From Cladophialophora immunda (taxonomy: Eukaryota; Ascomycota; Eurotiomycetes; Chaetothyriales; Herpotrichiellaceae): 64,000 nucleotides of DNA. The notes below the pieces were generated by a model. It ran no database searches and was not told the origin of the DNA. It was given only the letters and a program-made list of their open reading frames with translations. Positions 54,503-64,000 of the stretch are shown here, one piece after another. Every line of letters starts with the position of its first letter. Positions within the stretch are counted from its first letter, which is position 1. The translations under genes and the position numbers were made by a program. The stretch is from NCBI RefSeq assembly GCF_000835495.1, contig NW_015622548.1, positions 806,001 through 870,000 of the forward strand, given 5' to 3'.

Positions 54503-55931
54503 ATGTCCCGCGCAAGTTCGGCCGCTCAGCCAAGAGCCTTGTCATTGACTGAAGAGCTTGAAAAACTCGAACAGTCCATTACATTGACACTACAAGGTCG
54601 GTCCCGCCAAAAGACCCGGTTCATTCAAGCCCGTCCATTGACTCTTGTTGCACCGCAGAGATCGACCACAACTTCAGTCGAGCACACCGCATAGTGACTT
54701 CAAGCATCCTGCCCATCGTTGAACAATATGCTACGCACTCAAAGGAGGTTTGGGAAGGGTCAAGAGTGAGACACCCGCACATATTCATGGAGACGTAACT
54801 GAGGACCATGCACAGTTCTGGAAGCAATTCTTCGAATCGAGCGCCAATGTGTCCTTGTCAGGCTACGAAGAGCAACAATCACACTTGGACAATACAGACA
54901 CCACCGTCACCGAAGACACCAACGCCACGACACATAGCACCTTGGAGACATCGGAGTCTTACGAAACCCCCTTTGCCCAGCACATCTCCACGGACTCAAT
55001 ACAGGACCTGGATCTGTCAAACATGACCATCTCGCCGTCCAAGAGCAGCACTCCGCGACCCACTCTCGCGCAAAAGCTTCAAAAGCAAGGCAATGCCACC
55101 TTCGCGGACTACCCATCGCCATACGAGGCTTTGCGACAAGAAGTCCACAGCACAGTTGTCGACACCACGTCACTGACTCAACCGACCATGCCCGAAACCC
55201 CCGGCGGCCGACCCGTGTTTTCCATGGACAACATTGCCGTCGGAACACCACAATCCTCCCCATTCCTACCGCCTCGACCGACTTCGATCCCGCGCCCATC
55301 CACCACACGCAAAAGAACGGATCCCCTCCTTCACCGCATCCTCGACAGAAATTATCGCGTCCAAGCCACACCGCTCACAAGCCAGCGTTACGCAAATCTG
55401 CACTCGATAACTCGCGCTACGCCTTCCACCGCGAAGCAGCGTGCTCGGTCTACAACACTCGACGATTCGACTCTATCGTCGAGCCCGGAGGCACCTCCCC
55501 CCGAGCTCCACCCGGAGATATTCTCCTCGCCCGAACGCCGGAGACCCATCCCCGGCATCAGCGTGCTCACCCCGTCACGGGCTCGGTCAAAGTCTCAGCC
55601 GCTCAGGGCGCCAGCGAGGGCACCGGGCGTCTGGGACAGTGACGACGACGACGACGACGACCTCGATGACGACGTTCTCTTCGACCAATCCCCGCCCAAG
55701 ACGATGCAGTTCCACGTGCCCCAGCACCGGCTGTTGAAGACCCCCGCCAAGGAGGCGTCGAAGCGGATCGTCGAGGACATTCTGACCAACGCCGGGATAG
55801 ATTACGGGGAGGAGGAGATTAACTTCTCCCAAGAGTTGGAAACGCAGGCGTTCGACCTGGACGATGGCGGGGAGCCGACCAGCCCGAGCGTGGTCCGCAA
55901 GGCCATGAATATCGAGGACGAGACGTTCTGA
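54503..55931 (+). CDS. ASK1: DASH (Dam1) complex subunit Ask1
   Basis: Subunit of the DASH/Dam1 ring that couples kinetochores to spindle microtubules in the nucleus at mitosis. Three exons (54503-54596, 54659-54765, 54816-55931) encode 438 aa. The conserved Ask1 domain is at the N-terminus: LTEELEKLEQSITLTLQEID, then HNFSRAHRIVTSSILPIVEQYA and, after the second intron, FWKQFFESSANVSLSGYEE. Intron 2 contains an in-frame stop, so splicing is required. The C-terminal two thirds is Ser/Thr/Pro-rich with many SP/TP sites (SPSKSST, TPQSSPF, SSPEAPP), consistent with the known phosphoregulation of Ask1 by Cdk. An acidic run DDDDDDLDDD occurs around residue 357. The conserved C-terminal helix KEASKRIVEDILTNAGIDYG, near 55747-55806, is characteristic of the family. 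The symbol follows yeast. Confidence 0.95.
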
Positions 55932-56329
55932 AGCGACTGCAGATGTGTTGAAATCCTCCTAATCAAGCAAGTAAATGTGATAAAATATCACGGGATAGAA
56001 TGAATCTATGTCGTGTCTCACAACAAGACTCTAATACCCTCGTCGGTCCGCGAGAGGTTCTACAACGCTCGTCAAGTAGCCAGGGCTACGGGTCCCAGCA
56101 GTCGTGGGCATCAGGAGCAAGAGTCTGAACTGTCGAAAAGCCTGACAGCGGGAGTCTAACACCAGCCATCGTCACGCTGTATCAAACCGTAGCACCGCAT
56201 CTTCTCGAGCGTGATTAGTTTGGCGTCAGCCCAGTGATCGCGTTGGTCCTTGCGTACAGCCAAAGGAATCTGCTTGGATGTTTCAAAGGAGTTATACCAT
56301 CTGGATATGCAGTTGCCAACGTCCTTCCC
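55932..56329. other. Short convergent spacer
   Basis: About 400 bp between the 3' ends of ASK1 (plus) and the HET pseudogene (minus). No gene was recognised. Confidence 0.5.
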
Positions 56330-58489
56330 TCAAGCTAGAGTGACGGTGGCCTCTCTAAGAGCTTTGCGTGGTAATGCGTCGCCTTCCTTGAGTATCATCA
56401 ACAGTACGCCCACACGGCGTGCGATTTCACCGTCCCAGACAATAGCCAACCACCACACGTTAAGGGTAGCTCGCGCTATGAAAAGATAATTGTCATCAGT
56501 GTCGGTAGTCTCTCGATCCAAGTCTTCCGCCGCCATCATCAGCACCGCGCTAAAAAGATGGTTTCTTTTCCAGTGGATCATCTTCGCGGCCCGTATCGGC
56601 ATCAGAGTCCCAATACGTATAGTAGTACGGAATTGAATGGGATCGGTCACTCCTATGTCGGCAGGCTAAGGGAAGCCTTTCGAACAAGTTTACGGCGTCG
56701 ACCGTCTTGACGTCGTCGATCGCCTTGGCGTTGTCACTATGTTCACCAAGGATGAAATGAGAATGACAGCCTCCTTTCCATGGGTATAGGCGCAAGTCAG
56801 CTATATAGCTTCTGATATGTAATAACTTGGTATTTTCCGGTAAGGTATTTGCTGTGTGCTTTTCTGCGAATTGGCGAAATGGGATGAGTGGCTGATTCGG
56901 CTCGCCATCGTCAATCAAAATTTCAGCACAGAACTTCATGTCGGGAGCCCAATAGACCAATTCATTGTCCCATCTACGCCGCGGGTCGTAAAGGTGAAGT
57001 TGAGACCTGACAGACGCCCATGACCACGAAGGAAAGCCATCAATGCGGCTGCTTGGTCGTCTCTGCAATGGATATTCAGCCCACAAGAGCCCATGAACGA
57101 GGCTCTCTTCGAACTCGCGAGATCCTTGTACGTCTGATCTCGAGGTCCCATAACCATGGTGTAAAGGGACGCCCCAGAAAGAACGATGCAAAAATTTTGA
57201 AAGCAAGCCTCTGAAAGCAGCTAGCATATCCGTATCCCGAGATAATGTTCTCTGTCTGTAATGGTACAACTGACTCACGAACCGCGCATTCCTGTTGTAT
57301 TCGGTCAAGGAGCCGTCGGAAAGGAAAGATGATTTCAACAGCATTTCGGGATTGAAAACTGAGTCACTCCAGCGATCCAATCGATTAATCTTCATCAACT
57401 CGGGGAGTTCTTCTGGAATTGTGCCCTTGTTGCACACAAAGAAGAGTTGATTATCGGTGAAGAAGAGACAGCGAGTCGACAGCAACCCTTCTTGAAAGGT
57501 CCACCCTCGTTGAGACCAGGCTGAGGACTTCAAGCATGTCTCTAAGATAGGTGATGTGGTAACATATGTGGTCTTTCCCGACTGAAAACCTAGTCGCGGA
57601 TTTCTCGACCGTGTACACACCCCTGATAACCCATAGCTGGAGGAATTTCCAAGAGCCACAATGGTAACAATTGCCTCTTCGAAAATTGAAGCCATAGATG
57701 CGATTGAATTTCCTCCCTCGTTGGCTGTGGTTGATCTCCACAGACATAGCTCAAACAGACGTAGTCTTCGCGGGGAGGCAGTTGGATGATTTCACGAGTA
57801 GCGCAGCGAATGACCCGGAGGGAGACTGTTGAGTGCTTGGGAGTCTTCTGAGAGCAGCTATGCTTCTCTGTACAGTTGCGAATGGCTGCTTGGGCAAATT
57901 GATAATTGACACCATTCTGTGAAAGGGTTTCGCCGAAAGGAATCACCATAGGCAACTTAAATGAACTCCACTCTCGCGAGCAAGTAGATATGTCATATTT
58001 GATTCTGATTTCGTGAGGGAGGACGGTTAGAAAAGTGGAGGGTATTAGTGTTTGGTTCGAACACGTGTGCGGCCAATGGAGCAGCCTCGAATAGCTGTAT
58101 ACCCTCAGGTGCTGTGCTGATGTGAACGCGTCTAGCTCCTTCAGCTTTTGTGCCATTTGAGTAAGAAAAATACAGAAGCTGCACCTCGTGGATCGCCCAT
58201 GGTTTATTGAGGGCCCAAGGTCAAAGACTGGTACAGCTTCTTCGGGAGGTTCAATCCTGAAGAAGGCTTCAAAATCAATTCTTTGGCACCGGCGACAGAG
58301 ATTTGAGTCTAAAACTTGAAGGACGTCGCGCTTAAAAGACCCGGAGGTCCAAGGTGCACTCTTCTGCCTTTTAGAGGGAGACGAAACCGTTGTGCTAGAG
58401 CGTTGAGCCACATCCTCCTGATGGGGCTGATCTCCACCACAGTCGGCAGCTCTTTTAGCACACATTGTCAATAGGGCGAAGACTTGCAA
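56330..58489 (-). pseudogene. HET-domain gene with the domain core deleted
   Basis: The first part (from MQVFALLTM or the following MCAKRAADCGG) carries the subfamily N-terminus LCRRCQRIDFEAFF and reaches YVCLSYVCGD, where the invariant W of SYVWG is C. About a dozen codons later the sequence resumes, in another frame, at MASIFEEAIVTIVALG. It continues through SQRGWTFQEGLLSTRCLFF to FPSWSWASVRS. The segment that should lie between, LPxTIEDA to LWVDxxCIDQ, is missing: roughly 55-60 codons by comparison with the intact HET gene at 2.4 kb. A last exon (56330-56549, after an intron at 56550-56616) supplies ATLNVWWLAIVWDG and ends REATVTLA. The deletion plus frame change make a functional HET protein unlikely. 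Alternatively, the lost segment is an assembly error. Confidence 0.82.
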
Positions 58490-59156
58490 ATGAACGACGG
58501 TGCTGGAAGAGCTGTAGCAAGGAAATAAAGAAGGGGGTGCAAGGAAGGAGCCGCTATTTACTCGCTTCTAGGGCTGCTGCTTACAACACGGTGCAAGAGC
58601 GCCTGATGGAGCTGTCAGGGTCGACAAGGGAAGGATTAGTCCTTTGGGCGTTTCGAGCGGGATCTTGGAGAGGGGCTGTAGCGCTGCCCAGAAACTAAAA
58701 GTCCTCCCACTATTTACAGGGCTGGCACGGTAGTCTGTAGAAATCCAGACCACCCGTCGAATTCCTGTAGGGACGGACAGTTCGATTGAAGCCTTTGGTA
58801 CGAAATCTCAGGTTCAAGTGGCCTTGGTTTACTGCCAGGAATCTGATAGATCATCACATCCGAACAACTGGGAGACTGACAGATTTGATAATCCGAGGTA
58901 AACTTCACTTGATGGATGGAAGGAGATGGACGGATGAAGGCACTCAGCCAAGCTCGCCAGGGCGACACTGTATCCATTATGACTGCACACTGTTCATTCC
59001 TCGTTCCTCGTTCTTCATACCTCATTATCTGGATTAGATCATTACGCTAGACAACCCGTGACTGCATTGCGTACCAAGCTAGCGGGTAGCCAAACCTCAA
59101 GGAAAACCGACCACTGTCCTACGGGTATGAAAATATCACGGCTGAGACTATCCGAT
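58490..59156. other. Spacer between HET pseudogene and fasciclin gene
   Basis: About 670 bp with the HET relic's upstream region and the fasciclin 3' end. No gene was recognised. A direct run of TTCCTCGTTCCTCG-like sequence occurs near 58995. Confidence 0.5.
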
Positions 59157-60882
59157 TCACGAAGTTAACGCCAGGGCGACGACGACGCCTAGTGCGAGGA
59201 CAAGCGACCTCGCGACACCCACTTGTTGAATGGACGTGCTGGCGCCTGTGTAAGGCGCGATAGGAGGTGTGAGGACCTACACAGAACACGGCCAAGGTTA
59301 GCTGAGTTGGTTTTTTCTCTAACGCGACGGCAACGGAAAACGCGCCGAGAAGACAAGTTCAAATAAAGCAAGGGTTTGAATAAGGGGGGCTGAGCAGGTA
59401 CATACCGTGTCAATAACGTGAGCCACTCCGTTCTCTAAGATCAGATTCGACGCGATAATCTTGGCGTTGTTGACAAAGTAGTCGTCGCCCTGGACGGTGA
59501 CGGTGACGGTGGTGCCGGACTGTGTGACGAAGCTGGCGCCGTTGCCGAAGCTGGGGAGGTAGCCCGCAAAGTCCTGCACGACATGACCCGCTAGGATGGA
59601 CGGGATGCCGCTGGATGCCGGGGAGATGTTTGCGGCGGCGAAGGCCTGGTTGGTGGGGATAAAGACGGTGATGAGGGGCGTCGCGTCCAGTACTGACGAT
59701 TGGTTCGAGGCGCTGGCCAGGGAGACGAAGGTCGTCTGTCCGGTGGTCTGCGCGGTCGCAGATAAGGCAACGGGCAGCGTGAAAAGACTTTCCACGTCAA
59801 ACGTTAGCATTCGCAGGACCACGGACCCTTTTGAACGACTAGGGCAGAACGAAACTGCGTTTAGCTGTCAGAGCGGTGACTTACCCGTCAGTAGTATGGA
59901 TCAGACCGCCAGCAAAGGGAATGTCGGCGGTCAAGATGCCCACCGAGTCCCCGAGTCCTGAATAGATGTCCACGAGCGTGTCCAAGGAGCTGGTGTTGTC
60001 CTGTCTGGGGAGGATGGTCGGGGCCCACCGTTTGCTCGAGGTCGTCTTGGTGTTGTTCTTGGGCTTCGAGACGACCTTCTGCGTCGAACCTTTGAGATTC
60101 GCCGTGGTGTCTTTGGTCGGCACCACTGCACCGGGCGGGGTGCGCAGGCCGTTGATCTCGCTCTGGCTCTGAGTGGCATGGAGGAGCAGCTGCTGTTGCT
60201 GCGCCGGGGTGAGGGTGGCGCGCTTTCTCAGCCCTGTCCCATTCACCCCGCTGCCGATGTACTGGTCAGTCGGAGCAAAGACGGTCGGTACCCCGGCTGC
60301 GTAGGCGGCGGAGACGACCGGGTCGGATGCGATCAGAGCAGCAAACTTGGCCGCGCCTGCGGCTATGAGGGCGTCGTTCAACGACGGGAGGCTCGGAGAA
60401 GGGGACGGCCAAGCAACAGAGGACCAGGATTTACTCGCCGGCCATGACTGCCACGTGGGACTCTCTGACGGCCAAGAGTGCGGAGAGTAAATGGTTGTCG
60501 GCCATGAGGACCACGGCGAAGTCTCCGAGGACCAGGAGTGTGAGGAATAGCTAACTGGAGCCCAAGAGCTGGAATATTCTGGCCAAGGTGGGGTTGAAAC
60601 AGAAGGGGTGTATGTAGAGGGCCAAGGTGCGACAGACGACCAAGTTTCCGAGGTGTAAACAGTCGGTGTCCACGTGGGAGTCTCGGCAGACCACGACGGC
60701 TGAGCATAGGAGCTGGACGGCGGCGACCAGGTCCAGGTCCAGGACGGCCGAGTAAACGAGGGCGAAACCACAGTTTCTGGGAAATGCTGGGCAGCGACTG
60801 GAGAGAGTCCCAGCGCAGACAAGACGATGATAAGTTGCAACGACATGATCAGGCTGAGGGCTGTGGGAGACAAGCTGGACAA
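59157..60882 (-). CDS. GPI-anchored fasciclin-domain protein with a Trp/Ser/Pro-rich N-terminal region
   Basis: Secreted cell-surface protein; FAS1 domains mediate adhesion or act in extracellular oxidative pathways. Three exons (59885-60882, 59406-59787, 59157-59276) give 499 aa. A hydrophobic signal (SLQLIIVLSALGLSPVAAQ) precedes about 130 residues made largely of W, S, P, T and Y (TWTWSPPSSSYAQPSW...) in loose repeats. Two FAS1 modules follow: SLNDALIAAGAAKFAALIAS with VPTVFAPTDQ, and TTFVSLASASNQSSVL with TPLITVFIPTNQAFAA, ending ILENGVAHVIDT. The last exon reads TPPIAPYTGASTSIQQVG and then a hydrophobic tail LVLALGVVVALALTS, a classic GPI-attachment signal. Both FAS1 domains interrupted by introns read through in phase. 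A FAS1 protein also occurs in perylenequinone clusters, but this one is 27 kb from the PKS and probably independent. Confidence 0.88.
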
Positions 60883-62684
60883 CGAGGTATAGGTAAGGCG
60901 GGACGGAGCCTGCGTGAGCGAATGTACAAGATGTCAAGCCCACTCTGGTACTTGTGTTTTCCCTCCCAGCGACAGCGGCTCAAGCGAGCGTGAGATCCGG
61001 CAGAGCCTCACGGTTTCAAACATCCATCAGAGAGAGACCGGCGCAACACCAACCTATATGTATGCACTTCCACGGACTTGACCAGAGCGGACGCAGCTTG
61101 CTTTGAAAAGTCCGGTTTGGCGTCGTCAATTCTGTAGAAACGTGGGATCGTCGATGTAGGCTGGGCGGAGAAGCACGTTTCCATCCTTCCATATCCAGAT
61201 CCAGGAATGGGCACATTTCCTGTCCCTGATTCTTTTCTGTTTCTTCGCCCGATGCTCCGCTACAGACGTTGCACGAGCTGCAACGGTGGAGCGGCACAGA
61301 TGGTGCCATCCGCAAGGGAAGTGGTGCGGGACGAGCACAGTGCGGTGTGTGCGTGTGTTGGTGCTTGCTGGCCACGCATCAGTAGCGCAAGTACAATACC
61401 ATACCTGATGAGTGAGAGCAAGGATACGCGGCGAACTCGGCAATAGTTGTAGATTCAGGGTCGAGGTGAGGCTCGCTGGGCTGCTTAAAACGGACTCGTG
61501 CAGGGGATGGCATTTTCGCAGTGCGTGACTGGGGGGATGGTCCGCACCGTTATCCAGTCTCGTCTCAGTGGACGCGAGTTGGGAAACGGCCTTGCAGTTT
61601 TTGGCGGTTGTTTGACGTAAATAGGAACGGCCAACGGATTGTCGACAACCCTCTCAGGGCTAGTGAGGCTCGTCTGCCAGCTTTGTCATGGGTTCGGGCG
61701 CAGACTGGTAGGCTGATGGACTCCCCGAAATCCGGGGTCGTCGTCACGCAAAGCTTCCAGAGAGGCGGAAGTGCCCGAGTTCGCCGACTGCTTGTTCCTC
61801 CCTGCAGTTGCGAAGTGGCCAATAGGAAATAAAAACGCAGTCTCTGCTGGACCCCACACATACTCCTCTCGAGCACTTCCATTGGCGGGTGTACCCACAG
61901 CACAAGGCATCTCCCCACCAATCACACAGCCGAAGTCGCCATGCCCGTGGGTCAGCCCTGAGCCTGGAACCGTCGTTGTCCTCTGTCGCTCTCCCTCCCA
62001 GTCTCCCAAACACCCACCACGATGGTGGCTTGCAACGACACGCTGGCAGCCCGACCGGTCCTTTCGTATTGACTTACTCCAGCCCAACCAGGGCTGCATC
62101 CTTCCGAACTACGACCGTTGATGTCGATCTTCAGCCGAACTGGTTTCTTGGTGCCAGCCGGAAACGCTTCGCAGATACCAACAGATATCAGGCACCCACT
62201 CACAACCACGACAGCACTGCAAGACCGTTGGCGCGGCGGAGCATTTGGTCGCTGATGATTTGCCCGACTGGACAGAACAAGCCACCCTACCTATGTTGCA
62301 ACTCGAGAGAGCTTGGGCTTGGGGTGGGAGGGAATGCATCTCCCGCTCTGGGCCCCCAGAGATGCATCGCTCGCTCTGCTTTGGGTAAAGGCTTTTGTCG
62401 CCCCCATGCATGTGGCCACTGGAGGGAGATAGAAGCAGCCTCGATCGCCAGCCGCAACTCCCGGCTCGGATGCATTTAGACAACCAGTGCAGCCCAAACC
62501 CAAAATGCAACCTTCTTGCGTTTCGCCAGAGAATCCTGAATTTTGGGGAAAGCCAGCTCCCAAAGTCAGCCTTGCACGCTCACTCTGAGACTCATACATC
62601 TCCGGCGGCAGCACCAGCACCAGCAACAGCAGTCACATCCCTCTCGATAGATCAAGCAGGGACTGACTGCCCTGAAGCATAGCC
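60883..62684. other. Intergenic, no gene recognised
   Basis: 1.8 kb between two divergent start codons (60882 minus, 62685 plus). Open frames up to about 196 codons occur but show no motif. Promoters of both flanking genes should lie near its ends. Confidence 0.5.
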
Positions 62685-64000
62685 ATGGTTTTTTCCAGTC
62701 TCAACCCTGGTCGACAGACCTACCACCTGTGGCGGCGCTTTTCCATGCCCACAATCCACGGGTCCCGAGACGCCATCGCGGTCCCCTCCGATGTCGCCAA
62801 CCAGCTCAACTCGGCATACACCTTCATGGTGCAGCTGATCATTATCGACTTCTGGGTCATCCTGATTCTCGCGGGCGTCGTGCTCTTCTTGGGCAAAGAG
62901 AAACACAGCCACAACAGCGGGGTGATCGCCACGGGCATTTGGAACGCAAAGGACTCGCCGAGCGTCATCTTCAAGCTGACGGGCTCCTACTTCTTCAAGA
63001 TCAAGGACCGGCGGCGCGTGCACCTGTTCTGGTGGACGTTGATAGCCGGCGCTTTTGTTGTCGCCATCTACGCCATCCCCATAAAGGTCGCGCCGTACAT
63101 CATCATCGACAACGCCGCGCCTGTTGCAGCCACCTCCATCTACGTCCCATCTTTGAGTGGCCCGGACGACGAGAAGAACAGTGTGCAGATCAATGCGCTC
63201 GAGGCGCCATCGGCATTTCGCGCCGCGGGGAGTGTCCTGGTCGCCAACTCCACGGGCCGTACGCACGTTTCCGTCGATCCGCCCGAGACGATCCAAGACC
63301 TCGGCGACGGTGAGGCCGTCGTGCGTGTAGGATACAGCTACAACATCACGGGGCTGGACTTTGGCCTGCAACACTATCCCGACCTGGTCCTGAGCGTCCA
63401 GGGGTCGTGCCAAACAGACTATTCCTGGCTCCTGGCCGAATCGGTCGACGACTCCAACATCATCCGGGACGAATACCTGCTTTTCAATGACCCAAACATG
63501 GGCACGCAGAATGTCTCGTTTTACGATAGCGCCAGGCCCCTGGGTTATTTCTTCCTGGGCGCCCTTTCTCCCACGGGACCCGCAGCAAATTTTACCTGGG
63601 GTGCTTTGGTCTCCTCCGTGCAGCGAGAGAGTATCACGGCCGGCACAGATCCTTGGTATCTGACCGTCCCTGACGGCGGCAGCGATGTGGGCTTCATCGT
63701 CAAGGGTGGAAGACCGGCGCTGTCGTGCTGGCAGAATGACGTCTGGTCATACCGTGGACACCAAAGCACGGCCGTGGCCCTCGACTCGACCTCTCTTCCC
63801 GGCCTGGAGCTCTCGCTGGGCTTGCAAACCGTCTTGGCTCGCTTTCTGTCGGCGCCCAAGATCGTCAACGTGGCCACTCGCCTGGGTGCCTCGGCGCTCG
63901 TGTCTACGGACACTTCGCTGGGCGAAAAGTTCGATGCCGGCTCATCCAGCTTCCGCGACGATCTGGAGCGGCTGGTGTTCGCCTCATACATCGCCACCAT
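62685..64000 (+). CDS. Large membrane protein of unknown function (3' end outside window)
   Basis: An open frame of more than 438 codons from the ATG at 62685 runs off the window without a stop. It begins MVFSSLNPGRQTYHLWRR. Two membrane helices flank a short soluble loop: FMVQLIIIDFWVILILAGVV and, after SYFFKIKDRRRVHLF, WWTLIAGAFVVAIYAI. A long, presumably extracytoplasmic region follows with several NxS/T sites (NSTG, NITG, NVSF, NFTW) and scattered cysteines (GSCQTDYSW, ALSCWQNDVW). The layout resembles the large uncharacterised two-plus-TM proteins found repeatedly in Pezizomycotina genomes, which usually have more helices at the C-terminus. I cannot name a family. Minus-strand open frames over the same bases are incidental to its high GC content. 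Confidence 0.85.
   Translation, partial: MVFSSLNPGRQTYHLWRRFSMPTIHGSRDAIAVPSDVANQLNSAYTFMVQLIIIDFWVILILAGVVLFLGKEKHSHNSGVIATGIWNAKDSPSVIFKLTGSYFFKIKDRRRVHLFWWTLIAGAFVVAIYAIPIKVAPYIIIDNAAPVAATSIYVPSLSGPDDEKNSVQINALEAPSAFRAAGSVLVANSTGRTHVSVDPPETIQDLGDGEAVVRVGYSYNITGLDFGLQHYPDLVLSVQGSCQTDYSWLLAESVDDSNIIRDEYLLFNDPNMGTQNVSFYDSARPLGYFFLGALSPTGPAANFTWGALVSSVQRESITAGTDPWYLTVPDGGSDVGFIVKGGRPALSCWQNDVWSYRGHQSTAVALDSTSLPGLELSLGLQTVLARFLSAPKIVNVATRLGASALVSTDTSLGEKFDAGSSSFRDDLERLVFASYIAT

Noticed and set aside
59157..60882. Fasciclin gene as a member of the PKS cluster, by analogy with perylenequinone clusters
   Set aside because: 27 kb away with housekeeping genes (thiolase, Hsp88, GT2, ASK1) in between; proximity does not support membership.
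62652..63413. 253-codon minus-strand frame near the right end
   Set aside because: Overlaps a longer plus-strand frame with clear membrane helices and N-glycosylation sites; composition is typical of a reverse-strand shadow.

Overview
The window is nuclear DNA from a filamentous ascomycete (Pezizomycotina). The evidence is many short GT-AG introns of about 50-75 nt, HET-domain (heterokaryon incompatibility) genes, a non-reducing polyketide synthase, a chitin-synthase-like glycosyltransferase, a DASH kinetochore subunit and a fasciclin protein with a putative GPI signal. I cannot fix class or genus. Exon coordinates were worked out by hand from splice signals, reading phase and family conservation; no alignment or transcript was available.

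Layout. (1) 1-904: a partial secreted, cysteine-rich single-pass membrane protein on the minus strand. (2) 2.4-15.0 kb: an allorecognition and decay block. It has a HET protein, a HET-NACHT-ankyrin NLR interrupted by a 100-N assembly gap, and then a run of pseudogenes: an MFS sugar transporter, a HET gene with RIP-like stops, an alpha/beta hydrolase and a SAM methyltransferase. (3) 15.3-32.0 kb: a candidate biosynthetic gene cluster. In order it holds an NmrA-like protein (minus), then on the plus strand an SDR reductase, a scytalone-dehydratase-like enzyme, a berberine-bridge-type FAD oxidase, an FAD monooxygenase and a 2147-aa NR-PKS (SAT-KS-MAT-PT-ACP-ACP-TE). (4) 32.0-43.0 kb: gene-poor, with a 6-exon Myb regulator and another SDR. 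(5) 43.6-64.0 kb: mostly housekeeping genes: peroxisomal 3-ketoacyl-CoA thiolase, Hsp88/Sse1, a chitin-synthase-like GT2, a membrane-anchored unknown, DASH subunit Ask1, a HET pseudogene, a fasciclin protein and the start of a large membrane protein.

How the cluster could work (inference). The PKS makes a fused aromatic core of the naphthalene or naphthopyrone size class. The SDR and dehydratase-like enzyme would reduce and dehydrate it in DHN-melanin style, and the FAD monooxygenase and oxidase would hydroxylate it and possibly couple it. The dehydratase lacks two of the canonical scytalone-dehydratase active-site residues, so the route is probably not plain DHN melanin. I found no intact cluster transporter or Zn2Cys6 activator; the nearest regulator is the Myb gene about 6 kb past the PKS.

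Points most worth checking: the assembly gap is flanked by an identical 205-bp sequence whose collapse restores the NLR reading frame; the dehydratase-like gene appears to have two consecutive GC-AG introns; one HET gene lacks the core of its domain; and another HET pseudogene carries stops of the kind RIP makes.
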